From NCBI GenBank assembly GCA_028278265.1, contig JANQET010000197.1:27309-91308 (forward strand): DNA of 64,000 bases. Direction: 5' to 3'. The notes beneath the pieces were generated by a model that did no database searches, was not told the origin of the DNA, and saw only the letters and a list, made by a program, of their open reading frames with translations. Positions 18,501 to 26,596 of this stretch are shown one piece after another. This DNA comes from Myxococcota bacterium (GTDB lineage Bacteria; Myxococcota_A; Polyangia; JAAYKL01). Within the stretch, counting starts at the first letter, position 1; the number at the start of each line of letters is the position of its first letter. Position numbers and translations under genes: made by a program.

Positions 18501-19751
18501 CTATCGCCTCAGGGTGAAGCGGTTGTTGTCGGTCTCCCAAAGGCGCAGGCGAATCAGCTGGTGTGCCAATCGAGGCTCGAGTTTGGCCCACAGCAGCCGC
18601 ACGATATTTTCCCCGGTAGACGGCTGATCGGTAAACTCGGCCACCTCCTGGTCGAGGTGTCGATAGCGCCAGTCGTCGAGTACACCGTCCAACTCCCGAT
18701 TCAACCCGACCAGATCAGCGACCCTACCGGTGCGCGAATCCAGCGGACCGGTGACCGTGCAGGCGACCCGGTAGTCGTGGCCGTGGCCCGCCGGGTTGTT
18801 GCATTTCGAATAGATGTCCTGGTTCTCTGCCGCGGAAAGATGGGGCGAATGCAGCCGATGGGCCGCCGTGAAACCGGACCGGACGATCATGCGCGTTTCC
18901 CCGGTCTGGCTGTGTTCCACGGCGAAAGCGGGGTTTTCGTGGAGGGTGACGCGACTGGCGCTCGAGGCGGCGTGAAGCCTATCGAACAACAGCCCGGCCA
19001 GTACCTCCGTCGTGTTGGGTTGCGCCTTGAACGCGTCCAGCTCGACCGACAGGTTGCGATGGTCTAGCTCGTCGCGCAGGCGATCGAGAGATTGTCGCGC
19101 CGCTGCTTCGTCGATGAGCTGACCCGTGCGCTGATCGGGCTGACCCGACCAGGTGGCCCGCAATCGGTAGTGGTGTCCATGGCCTGCCGGTGATGCGGCG
19201 CGGCCGAACAAGTCCCGGTTTTGCTCATCGGTCAACCCGGGCACATGGGTACGGCGCGCAGCGGAGAAATCGATCCACAGGTGGCGCTCGACCGACCCGT
19301 TCGAAAAAGCGGTCGCTTCGCTTGAGGCCGATTCGGACAAGTGGCAGACCACCGGTTGGGCAGGGCTGTCGGTGAACAGCGCCCTCGCTTCCTCGAGCAG
19401 GGCCAGGGCCAGGTTTTCGGTGGTCGGATTGATCCGGTCGAACGGCGGGGTATCCCCGTTGAGGAACCGGTGATCGAATCGGCGCTCGAGCAGCCCGCGG
19501 ACGCGGGTTTTAATCTCGGCGAGATTGACCATCATGCCGGTGCGCCGATCCACCTCGCCCTTGAATCCGAAGTTGGCGACAAAGTTGTGACCGTGGCCGT
19601 ACCGACCGTCCGCTTCACGGCCAAAGGTTGACCGGTTTTGGTCATCGGACCAGCCCGGCACACCCAGCCGATGGGAGGCACTGAAGGAGAATCGTCTGCT
19701 AACGGTCAGTCGCATCGTCCCTGTTGTATGACCGATCGTCGCCGAGTGCAA
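18501..19751 (-). CDS. triple-domain 6-pyruvoyl-tetrahydropterin synthase/QueD family protein
   Basis: Three consecutive PTPS domains lie in one 416-residue chain. Domain 1 (about 10-135) has FSASHRL and YGHGHNF; domain 2 (about 145-280) has SPAGHGHHYR but Arg in place of the first zinc His (WIDFSAARRTHVP); domain 3 (about 285-416) has FTAAHRLHSP and CNNPAGHGHDYR, with both zinc sites and the catalytic Cys. Domains 1 and 2 lack that Cys, so only domain 3 looks fully competent. The usual enzyme is a single domain of about 120-140 residues forming oligomers. PTPS catalyses the second step of tetrahydrobiopterin synthesis from dihydroneopterin triphosphate. Its position opposite phhA and phhB suggests supply of the hydroxylase cofactor. 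Confidence 0.88.
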   Translation of the reverse strand: MHSATIGHTTGTMRLTVSRRFSFSASHRLGVPGWSDDQNRSTFGREADGRYGHGHNFVANFGFKGEVDRRTGMMVNLAEIKTRVRGLLERRFDHRFLNGDTPPFDRINPTTENLALALLEEARALFTDSPAQPVVCHLSESASSEATAFSNGSVERHLWIDFSAARRTHVPGLTDEQNRDLFGRAASPAGHGHHYRLRATWSGQPDQRTGQLIDEAAARQSLDRLRDELDHRNLSVELDAFKAQPNTTEVLAGLLFDRLHAASSASRVTLHENPAFAVEHSQTGETRMIVRSGFTAAHRLHSPHLSAAENQDIYSKCNNPAGHGHDYRVACTVTGPLDSRTGRVADLVGLNRELDGVLDDWRYRHLDQEVAEFTDQPSTGENIVRLLWAKLEPRLAHQLIRLRLWETDNNRFTLRR

Positions 19752-19775
19752 TGGGTGCTGTGAGGGGGGTGGGGT

Positions 19776-20696
19776 CTAGGGATTGGCCAAGTCGATGCGT
19801 TCGATCTCTTCGAGAATGTCTTCCACACCCAGCTTGGTCACCTTGGTGATGCGCATCGTCGAGGTCTCCAGGATGAAGTAGGCGCCGAGATCCTGAAACA
19901 GACATTCGCCGTCGCAACCACCAAACCAAATATCCTGCTCTGTGGTGTCCTGGGCACGCCAGCCACCGACCCAGTTGTACTCATCCATCTTGGCGCTGCA
20001 TTCATCTGCCGGGAGGGTGACGCCACTGCTCAAGTTGGGAAAGTACATCCCGACTATGTCGCTGTGAAATCCCTGAATCTCCTCGTACGCGTTGGCGATG
20101 AGCACGAACTGGATCTCACAACCCGGTCATCCGGGTGTGGCTAGACAAAAGACTAGCGACTTGACCTCCCGTTGGTTGAGAAACACCTCGCACATATCCA
20201 GCTTGGCCACATCACCGCCGGTGCTATAGATGGCGGTGAAGTCGATCATGGGTACCGGATTGTCCAGATCCCATCCGTGGGGTCCTGCTGGATAATCCTC
20301 TTCGCAGCTCAAATCGGTATCGATGTCCGAATCGCTGTCACTGTCCCCGTCCGTGTCGCTGTCTGCGTCACTATCTGTATCGGAATCCGCATCAGTATCG
20401 CTGTCACTATCGCTGTCGCTATCGGAATCCGCATCCATATCGGCATCGCCATCAGCGTCAGCATCGCTATCGGAATCTGTATCTGCGTCCCCGTCAGCAT
20501 CGGAGTCCCCGTCTCCGTCCGCGTCCCCGTCGGCATCCCCGTCCCCGTCACCGTCCCCATCCGTATCTCCGTCCGTATCCGCGTCGCCACTCGCAGCGTC
20601 GTTTTCAGCAGGATCGTCGGACTCACCGGAACAGCCGGCAAGCGCAAAGAGGAACAGCCAAACAATCAATCGGTGAATCCTGAGCGGAGATGTCAT
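19776..20696 (-). CDS. candidate selenoprotein: thioredoxin-like lipoprotein with UPGC motif
   Basis: The gene starts at 20696 with a lipoprotein signal ([13 protein letters not shown]), continues as a long Asp/Gly/Ser linker, and enters a thioredoxin-like domain. At 20127-20129 an in-frame TGA follows [10 protein letters not shown], and the same frame continues [20 protein letters not shown] to a TAG at 19776. Reading UGA as selenocysteine gives UPGC, a UxxC redox motif right after the beta strand that carries CxxC in thioredoxins. The downstream half includes [20 protein letters not shown], matching the strand and helix seen in Cys-type relatives at 40744 and 57867. The loop element AGUUC sits 17-21 nt after the UGA. 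A nonsense mutation is the alternative, but the position and motif make it unlikely. Confidence 0.75.
20097..20119 (-). promoter_or_regulatory. SECIS-like element after the UGA of the UPGC gene
   Basis: Counting from the UGA (20129-20127), nucleotides 17-21 are AGUUC, with G18 at 20109. The flanks can pair irregularly: UGAG (9-12) with CUCA (25-28), then two further C-G pairs separated by bulges. The stem is weaker than in the other three genes, but the loop and its distance are identical. Confidence 0.5.
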
Positions 20697-20830
20697 CGTC
20701 GAGGTTTACCTCTCCGGGCCTTTCAACGCGTCTTCCATTTTTATAACACGATCGGTCTCATCCGGGTACAAGTTCCCCGGAAACTGTCTCAGTTGTCCCG
20801 GCGACGAGACATTCCAGTCGACTTCAGTGC

Positions 20831-21382
20831 TCACGGCTCATACTCGGTCACTGACTGCAGATAGTCCTCGTTCCCCGGGACGACCAGGTGTGACTTGGCA
20901 TAGGCCCGGCCGCCCCAATGGACATCTCCCATGTAGATCTTTTCCGAATCGAAATGCTTGCGGGCAATGCGCCGATCCAGTTGCTCGACCCGCACGGCAG
21001 CATCCCGATACGCGTCATCCAGTGCCTCCCTGACCTCCGGGCTCCCCAGGCGGTACATGTTGGAGATGGCCCAGGTCAGATGCCAGACCGAAAAGCTGCC
21101 CGATTTTTGCTGCTCGGACGCCACCCGGTCGATGTATTTGAAATACAACGCTGACACCTTTGAAGCCTGATCTGCGGTGAGGACCTGGTCCCGCATCGCC
21201 CACAGGGTGAGCACCGAGCTGAATTGGTTCTCGGCGAGCTCGAGCTCGGCGACCCGGAGGGATTGATCAATGTCGATCCCCGGGATGAGCACCTTCTCGC
21301 GCTCGTGGTACATAAAACACCCCGATGCAGTGCTGACCAGCGCTAGGAGAATAATCTTCGTGATTGTTGAGACAGTGGACAT
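20831..21382 (-). CDS. lipoprotein of unknown function
   Basis: The 183-residue protein has a signal peptide with lipobox TASGC (Cys22). The mature part is helical (LRVAELELAENQFSSVLTLW, YFKYIDRVASEQQKSGSFSV, VREALDDAYRDAAVRVEQLD), reminiscent of a short TPR-like solenoid without clear consensus. No catalytic motif is seen. It is on the same strand as, and upstream of, the UPGC gene, with a 134-base gap, so the two may be co-transcribed. Confidence 0.65.
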   Translation of the reverse strand: MSTVSTITKIILLALVSTASGCFMYHEREKVLIPGIDIDQSLRVAELELAENQFSSVLTLWAMRDQVLTADQASKVSALYFKYIDRVASEQQKSGSFSVWHLTWAISNMYRLGSPEVREALDDAYRDAAVRVEQLDRRIARKHFDSEKIYMGDVHWGGRAYAKSHLVVPGNEDYLQSVTEYEP

Positions 21383-21753
21383 GATTCGACCTCCCTTTGG
21401 AAATCACCTTTATTAGGTCTTTGTTAGCACGCAGTGTGCCAAGTCTCCCTCGGCGGGAACCGTTGCAGGCGAGTGAAAGGAGCCGTTGCCCCGTTGCACC
21501 CGACAGTCCGGTGCTCGATAAAAAAATGCCGTCTGAATTCATTTCTTTGTTGCGCCCCCCTGTTGAATGTTTTAAGTTGAATTTATTGTAAATATTAATC
21601 TGATAGTCGAGGACATCAACAGCTATAGAGTTTCTCAACGGGGTAGGGCGTCTTTTGTTGCTAGCGCAGAATGACGCGGAACCAAAGGAGGATTTCGACA
21701 GGATGAGAGTCTTGGCGACCGGGGGTGCCCTTTGCTATCGCGAGGGAGGAAAA
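21383..21753. other. intergenic region between divergent genes
   Basis: About 370 bases separate the lipoprotein at 20831 (minus) from the propeller gene (plus). An AT-rich block at 21540-21610 probably holds promoters. A plus-strand frame from 21655 is continuous with the next gene but carries no signal peptide, so I do not use it as the start. Confidence 0.4.
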
Positions 21754-23670
21754 ATGGAAAACAAAATTAAGTTTAAGTCGTTCGGCTGGGGGTTGTCGGC
21801 CCTTTTATTCATCGCAGGCTGCGAAGGGGAGCCGTCACCGGATGGGGTTTTCGGAGAAAAGGAGCAGGCGCTTCAGCTCTGGAACAAGTCCGTGGCTGTT
21901 TACAAATTCAAACCCGGTGAGATGTTCCTCGTATCCGGCAATCGAATGGTGAAGATCAGGAACGCCGGCGGTACGGGACAGAATGCCTTTGCCCTTTGCG
22001 ATTTCTCCGGAGAGATCACCAGTGTCGAGGGCTATGACTACTATTTGGGGGATCAGGCGTTCGCCGCCAAAATCACGGATGTAGACTATATCGGCGGGCA
22101 GACGCTGATCGCCTTGGCCAGCGGCAAGATGCTCAAAGTGGTCGGCACCGGCGGCACCGGGCACAACATGTTTGCCGTCACCGAAACATCGAGCGGATTC
22201 CAGACCGTTCCGGGGTACAGCTATTTTGTCGGGGCACAGAAGTTCGGCGCAGGGGTGCGGGATGTATCGTACGCTCAGGCCCACAATGTCACCTTCATCA
22301 GCTTGACGGACGGACGAATGCTCAAGGTCACCGGCACGGGGGGTAGCGGGCAAAACATGTTCGCCGTCACCGAAACAGCCACTGGCTTTGAAACCGTTCC
22401 CGGGTACAACTACCGCTTGGGCGATCAGCACTTTTCGTCGTTTGTCACCGACGTCGATTTTATCGGTGGATACACCTTTGTCAGCTTGGCCAACGGCAAG
22501 ATGCTCAAATCCAATGGAGTGGGCGGCACGGGCCACAATATGTTCGCCATCACCGAGAACGCCTCCGGATTCGCCGGAATTCCGGGGTACAATTATCGGG
22601 TCGGGACCCAGGTCTTTAGCGCCTATATCGTCGATGTCACCTACATCCCTGCGCACAACGTGACGTTCATCAGTCTGGCTGACGGCCGGATGTTAAAAGT
22701 GAACGGTGCAGGCGGCAGTGGCTACAATATGTTCGCCGTGACCGAAACCCCCACCGGGTTCGAGTCAGTTCCCGGGTATGCCTACCGGCTGGGAGACCAG
22801 TATTTTTCGACCTATGTCACTGATTTGGATTACGTCGGCGGGTACACCTTTGTCAGCCTGGCCAACGGCAAGATGCTCAAATCCAACGGCACGGGAGGCG
22901 CGGGTCACAACCTGTTTGCAGTAACGGAAAACGCCTCCGGATTCGCCGGCGTCCCCGGCTACAACTATCGCGTGGGGGCTCAAAATCTCGGGGTGAAAGT
23001 GGATGATGTCACCTACATCGCCGAACAGAATGCCCTGTTCGTCAGCTTGGCCGGGACCGGGGTGCTGAAAATCCAAGGCACCGGCGGCAGCGGTTACAAT
23101 ATGTTCGCGGTCACCGAGATAGGGGGCCTTTTCACCGGCCTTCCCGGGTACAACTATTATCTGGGCTACCAGGATTTTCCCCTGGCCGATTGTTACAACT
23201 GCTCCATCCCTCCCTACGATCCGGGGTATTGGAACGGCTGGTTCTCCGGTCAAAAAAAGAACAACTGTTACAACTATGCCAACAACGTGAAGACCAACAC
23301 CTTTGCCCAACCCGGGCGCGCCTCGGGGACGTTTTGTACCTTCAGCAGCTGCATGAATGCCGCGACGATCTCCCTGTATTCGCAAAACGACGGCATCGAG
23401 CCGTTGCCGCCGGGGCAGGAATGCGGGGGCAATGAAGACCTGTTGGCGCTGGTTATTGCGCCGGGGATTGACTACCACTGGTACCGGCAGGATTCGAACG
23501 GCATGTGGTCCCACAAACCGGGGCAGACCAAAGCGACAAATGTCGACAACTCGGGAAATACGATTGGCAACCCGGAGACCGCCGACCGGGGGATTTACAC
23601 CGTGTTTGCCGGCTATTTCTGTTCTTGCTCCGATGAGGAGCAAGGGCAGGGACACGAAATTATCGAATAA
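21754..23670 (+). CDS. repeat lipoprotein with cysteine-rich CYNYA-type C-terminal domain
   Basis: ATG 21754 follows GGAGGAAAA and opens a lipoprotein signal (LSALLFIAGC). Residues about 40-500 hold six to seven repeats of about 70 residues, each with a GKMLKxxGTGGTGHNMFAV core, a GFxxVPGYNYRxGxQ turn and a VTYI..HNVTFISL strand, likely a beta-propeller. The last 170 residues differ: KKNNCYNYANNVKTNTFAQP, paired cysteines (CTFSSC, CSCSD) and DYHWYRQDSNGMWSHKPGQT. The conserved Cys and His suggest a cysteine-hydrolase-like fold (NlpC/P60-like), but that is inference. It is followed 37 bases later by another exported protein. Confidence 0.75.
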   Translation: MENKIKFKSFGWGLSALLFIAGCEGEPSPDGVFGEKEQALQLWNKSVAVYKFKPGEMFLVSGNRMVKIRNAGGTGQNAFALCDFSGEITSVEGYDYYLGDQAFAAKITDVDYIGGQTLIALASGKMLKVVGTGGTGHNMFAVTETSSGFQTVPGYSYFVGAQKFGAGVRDVSYAQAHNVTFISLTDGRMLKVTGTGGSGQNMFAVTETATGFETVPGYNYRLGDQHFSSFVTDVDFIGGYTFVSLANGKMLKSNGVGGTGHNMFAITENASGFAGIPGYNYRVGTQVFSAYIVDVTYIPAHNVTFISLADGRMLKVNGAGGSGYNMFAVTETPTGFESVPGYAYRLGDQYFSTYVTDLDYVGGYTFVSLANGKMLKSNGTGGAGHNLFAVTENASGFAGVPGYNYRVGAQNLGVKVDDVTYIAEQNALFVSLAGTGVLKIQGTGGSGYNMFAVTEIGGLFTGLPGYNYYLGYQDFPLADCYNCSIPPYDPGYWNGWFSGQKKNNCYNYANNVKTNTFAQPGRASGTFCTFSSCMNAATISLYSQNDGIEPLPPGQECGGNEDLLALVIAPGIDYHWYRQDSNGMWSHKPGQTKATNVDNSGNTIGNPETADRGIYTVFAGYFCSCSDEEQGQGHEIIE

Positions 23671-23707
23671 CCGCGGCACTCGATGCCGAGATCCAAAGGA
23701 GATAGAT

Positions 23708-24226
23708 ATGAAGATTCAACGAAGGATACATCCCCTGGTGTTCGCAGGCGTGTTGATTGCTACCGGCATTGCCCTGGCCCAACCCAACTATGCCCAGCAG
23801 GTTGACGGGGAGCGCGAGTCAGTGCAGGACACTCCTGCGATCCCGCAGCGAGCGGTGAAAGTGACCGTTCATCTCTACTCGGGACGACCGGATCCGGTGT
23901 TCTTCTTTAACGCGACCGAAGCACAAACGCTGAATGGATTGATCGACGGCAACACGGTGGTCAGCCCGACCCCCTTTGGAGATGTCTTGCCATCTCGCTT
24001 GGGGTACAAGGGGATGACGATCGAAAGACTCAACCGCCGTGTCGACCTGCCCAAGGTCATCGAGCTCTACCGTTCGAAACTGGTCACGAGGGAGGGAGAT
24101 ACAACGGTCTCCTTGGTGGACCGTTCCGCGATAGTCGAGAGGTTTCTCAAAGAGAAAGCGGTCGACAAGGGGGTCGTTTTTCCGGCCAACACCTTCCCCG
24201 CACCGCCTTCGGCTTCACCCAAGTAG
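23708..24226 (+). CDS. exported protein of unknown function
   Basis: ATG 23708 follows AAGGAGATAGAT; upstream codons in this frame belong to the shadow of the preceding gene. The signal peptide (LVFAGVLIATGIALA) is followed by a 145-residue mature part with KVTVHLYSGRPDPVFFFNAT near its start. I do not recognise the family. It is probably co-transcribed with the propeller lipoprotein, and converges on the sigma-54 activator gene, whose end it overlaps by 12 bases. Confidence 0.65.
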   Translation: MKIQRRIHPLVFAGVLIATGIALAQPNYAQQVDGERESVQDTPAIPQRAVKVTVHLYSGRPDPVFFFNATEAQTLNGLIDGNTVVSPTPFGDVLPSRLGYKGMTIERLNRRVDLPKVIELYRSKLVTREGDTTVSLVDRSAIVERFLKEKAVDKGVVFPANTFPAPPSASPK

Positions 24227-25765
24227 AGACCTTTTGTCTTTCCGAAAGGGAATGTTCAGCTTCTTCATTTTGTAGCGCAGTGTATTGGGATTCATCCCCA
24301 GCAGCTCTCCTGCCCCGCCGGGACCGTGAATCTTACCCCCGGTCATTTCCAAGACAGTGGCGATATGCCTGGCGATCACCCTGTCGAGCACGAGTGTGGG
24401 CCTGACGGCAACCGTGCTGGTTTGTGCTGTTCCCAAGCTGGGCGCGACAACCAGGCCGTCGAACCTCAGGGGTTCACCCCGATGGAGAATCAGAGCGCGC
24501 TCCACCACGTTTTCGAGCTCGCGCACGTTGCCCGGCCAGTGGTACGCCATCAACTGATCGATTGCACCGTCCACCAGGCTCGGGGGGCTGATATTCAGTT
24601 GCTTTGTTTTGCGATCAACGAAGTGTTGCACCAACGCCGGAATGTCACTGCTTCGTTTACGGAGAGGGGGAACGACGATGGGAAAGACGTTGATTCTGAA
24701 CCACAAATCTTCACGAAACCGTCTGGCGTTCACCTCCTTGAAAAGATCCTTGTTGGTAGCGGCGATGATGCGAATGTCCACGGCAATGCGCTCGGTCCCG
24801 CCCACTCGCTCGAAATCCCGGTGCTGCAGGACCCGCAACAGCCTGATCTGGGCAGACTGGGGCATCTCGCCGATTTCATCCAAAAACAGTGTGCCCTGAT
24901 GGGCCCGTTCGAAGCGACCGCGCTTTTTGAGCAGCGCGCCGGTAAACGCCCCTTGCTCGTGGCCGAACAGCTCGCTGTCGAGCAAAGACTCGGGAATGGC
25001 ACCGCAATTGACAGAGATGAATGGCCCCTCTCGCCGGGGAGAGCTACAGTGGATGGCGTTGGCGATGATATCCTTGCCCACGCCGGTCTCGCCCAACAGC
25101 AGCACGGGGCTCTCGGTGGGGGCGACCTGCCGGACCTGCTCCATCACTCCCTTTAACCCATAGTCTGCGCCCACGATTTTTTCCCCGGCACTCTGTCGCA
25201 GCTCTTGGCTGAGAAACCGGTTGTCGTCGGCCAGCAATTCCTTGAGCCTGAGCACCTGGCGATGGGAGAGAATGTTGGCCAGGGCCATGGTGAAGGGATC
25301 CTCCAACAGGCCGAACAGCCGTGCGTGCTCTGCGGTATGGCAATTCTCGTCTCGCGCGGTGAGGATGACGCCGCCCAACCGCCCCGCCCGGGTCAGCAGG
25401 TTCATGCGCAGAATCGAGGCGTGCGCGATACCGTGTAACCGAAGCATCTCGGCGGCCAGCGGATTATCTGCGACCGATTCGATGATTACCGTCTCCTGTT
25501 CCGGTTGAATGCCATGCGCCAAAATCTCTTTGCGCAGCTGATCGGGCAGAGGAAACAGGAAATCGACCTGGTCCAGGGATTGCTCAGTGGCGGTCGCCAC
25601 CGTCCGAATGGCCATCAGCTCTGGCTCGTAGACCTGCAGGCAGATGCGATCAACAGGGATGAACTGATTGAGGTACTCGACTGTACGACACAGTGTTTCC
25701 TCTATTTCCAAGCTACCGCAAATTCTCAACGTGGCCTGGCGGTAAAACAGGTTTTCGTCAATCAT
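24215..25765 (-). CDS. sigma-54-dependent transcriptional activator (GAF-AAA-Fis)
   Basis: The 516-residue protein has an N-terminal GAF-type sensory domain (about residues 15-175), a central AAA+ domain with Walker A LLGETGVGKD, the sigma-54 contact loop GAFTGA in ELFGHEQGAFTGALLKKRG, Walker B GTLFLDEIGEM and an arginine finger region (RFREDLWFRINVFPI), and a C-terminal Fis-type helix-turn-helix (LGMNPNTLRYKMKKLNI). It binds enhancer-like sites and drives open-complex formation by RpoN-RNA polymerase. The layout resembles FhlA/NorR. The target cannot be told; the divergent gene at 26012 is a candidate. Confidence 0.95.
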   Translation of the reverse strand: MIDENLFYRQATLRICGSLEIEETLCRTVEYLNQFIPVDRICLQVYEPELMAIRTVATATEQSLDQVDFLFPLPDQLRKEILAHGIQPEQETVIIESVADNPLAAEMLRLHGIAHASILRMNLLTRAGRLGGVILTARDENCHTAEHARLFGLLEDPFTMALANILSHRQVLRLKELLADDNRFLSQELRQSAGEKIVGADYGLKGVMEQVRQVAPTESPVLLLGETGVGKDIIANAIHCSSPRREGPFISVNCGAIPESLLDSELFGHEQGAFTGALLKKRGRFERAHQGTLFLDEIGEMPQSAQIRLLRVLQHRDFERVGGTERIAVDIRIIAATNKDLFKEVNARRFREDLWFRINVFPIVVPPLRKRSSDIPALVQHFVDRKTKQLNISPPSLVDGAIDQLMAYHWPGNVRELENVVERALILHRGEPLRFDGLVVAPSLGTAQTSTVAVRPTLVLDRVIARHIATVLEMTGGKIHGPGGAGELLGMNPNTLRYKMKKLNIPFRKDKRSLLG

Positions 25766-26011
25766 TCCAGATACCTCCGATCGGAAACCCTTTTTCGTGG
25801 TATTTTGTTGATTTTCTATTTAATTGTTAAATACCACAAACATTTTTATCAAATACCACACCAGACGCCATGTTGGAAAGTCAACATTCCGTAATTATTG
25901 AATAAAATAAATGGCATAAATTTGGCTTTGACTGAAAGGGTTTGTATCACACCAACGGCCGCACTCGGTTTCGCAGAAGGGATCGGGCCGGCGCACAACA
26001 TTGGAGGACAG

Positions 26012-26479
26012 ATGAACCGGACAATAACCAAAAAACGGCTCGCTCCCTGTGGGCTGGTCTGCTACACCTGCGCCGCGGCAAAGGGTGGCGTCGTTCAACA
26101 GCACAGCCGACAGTTGCTCGCCTCTCTCGCCTCTTTCGAGCCGTTCGCAGAAATGATGTCGGCCTATGAACCGATTCTCAAAAAATACCCGGACTTCAGG
26201 GAGGTCCTCGAGTTGCTGGGTCGGGCGAGCTGCGAGGGATGTCGCGACGGCGTCGGCAAGTTTCCCGGATGCGGCATCGCTTCGTGCATCAAGGAGAAGG
26301 GATTCGACTTTTGCTTTGAGTGCCCCTCGTTCCCCTGCACAGAAGCGGATTTCGAGCCCCTGTTGAAAACCAAATGGTTGAAAGCCAACCACCGGATGAA
26401 GCAAATCGGACCCGAGGCCTACTTCGAAGAAATGAAAGACCGCTCGCACTATGAGGCCCCGAGGTCCGACCCGGATTGA
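26012..26479 (+). CDS. DUF3795-type cysteine-rich protein
   Basis: The start is set at ATG 26012, preceded by TTGGAGGACAG; an upstream ATG at 25898 has no such site. The 155-residue protein has paired cysteines typical of DUF3795 zinc-binding proteins: APCGLVCYTCAAA at the N-terminus, CEGCRDGVGKFPGCGIASCI and DFCFECPSFPC in the middle. It has no signal peptide. The function of the family is unknown; metal binding follows from the Cys pattern. It is divergent from the sigma-54 activator. Confidence 0.85.
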   Translation: MNRTITKKRLAPCGLVCYTCAAAKGGVVQQHSRQLLASLASFEPFAEMMSAYEPILKKYPDFREVLELLGRASCEGCRDGVGKFPGCGIASCIKEKGFDFCFECPSFPCTEADFEPLLKTKWLKANHRMKQIGPEAYFEEMKDRSHYEAPRSDPD

Positions 26480-26596
26480 AAGCAACCCGACTGTTCTCTG
26501 CCCGTCGATTGGATTGTGGTATGATCTCGTGGTGAGATCGCTAGCTTCAGTAAAGGGTCGAAATCCAGAAATCCATTCGTTTTGGGGGATAATCTA

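Noticed and set aside
20115-20140. Hairpin ACCCGG-ATGA-CCGGGT around the UPGC stop as an intrinsic terminator
   Set aside because: No T run follows, and the reading frame continues with a conserved domain.
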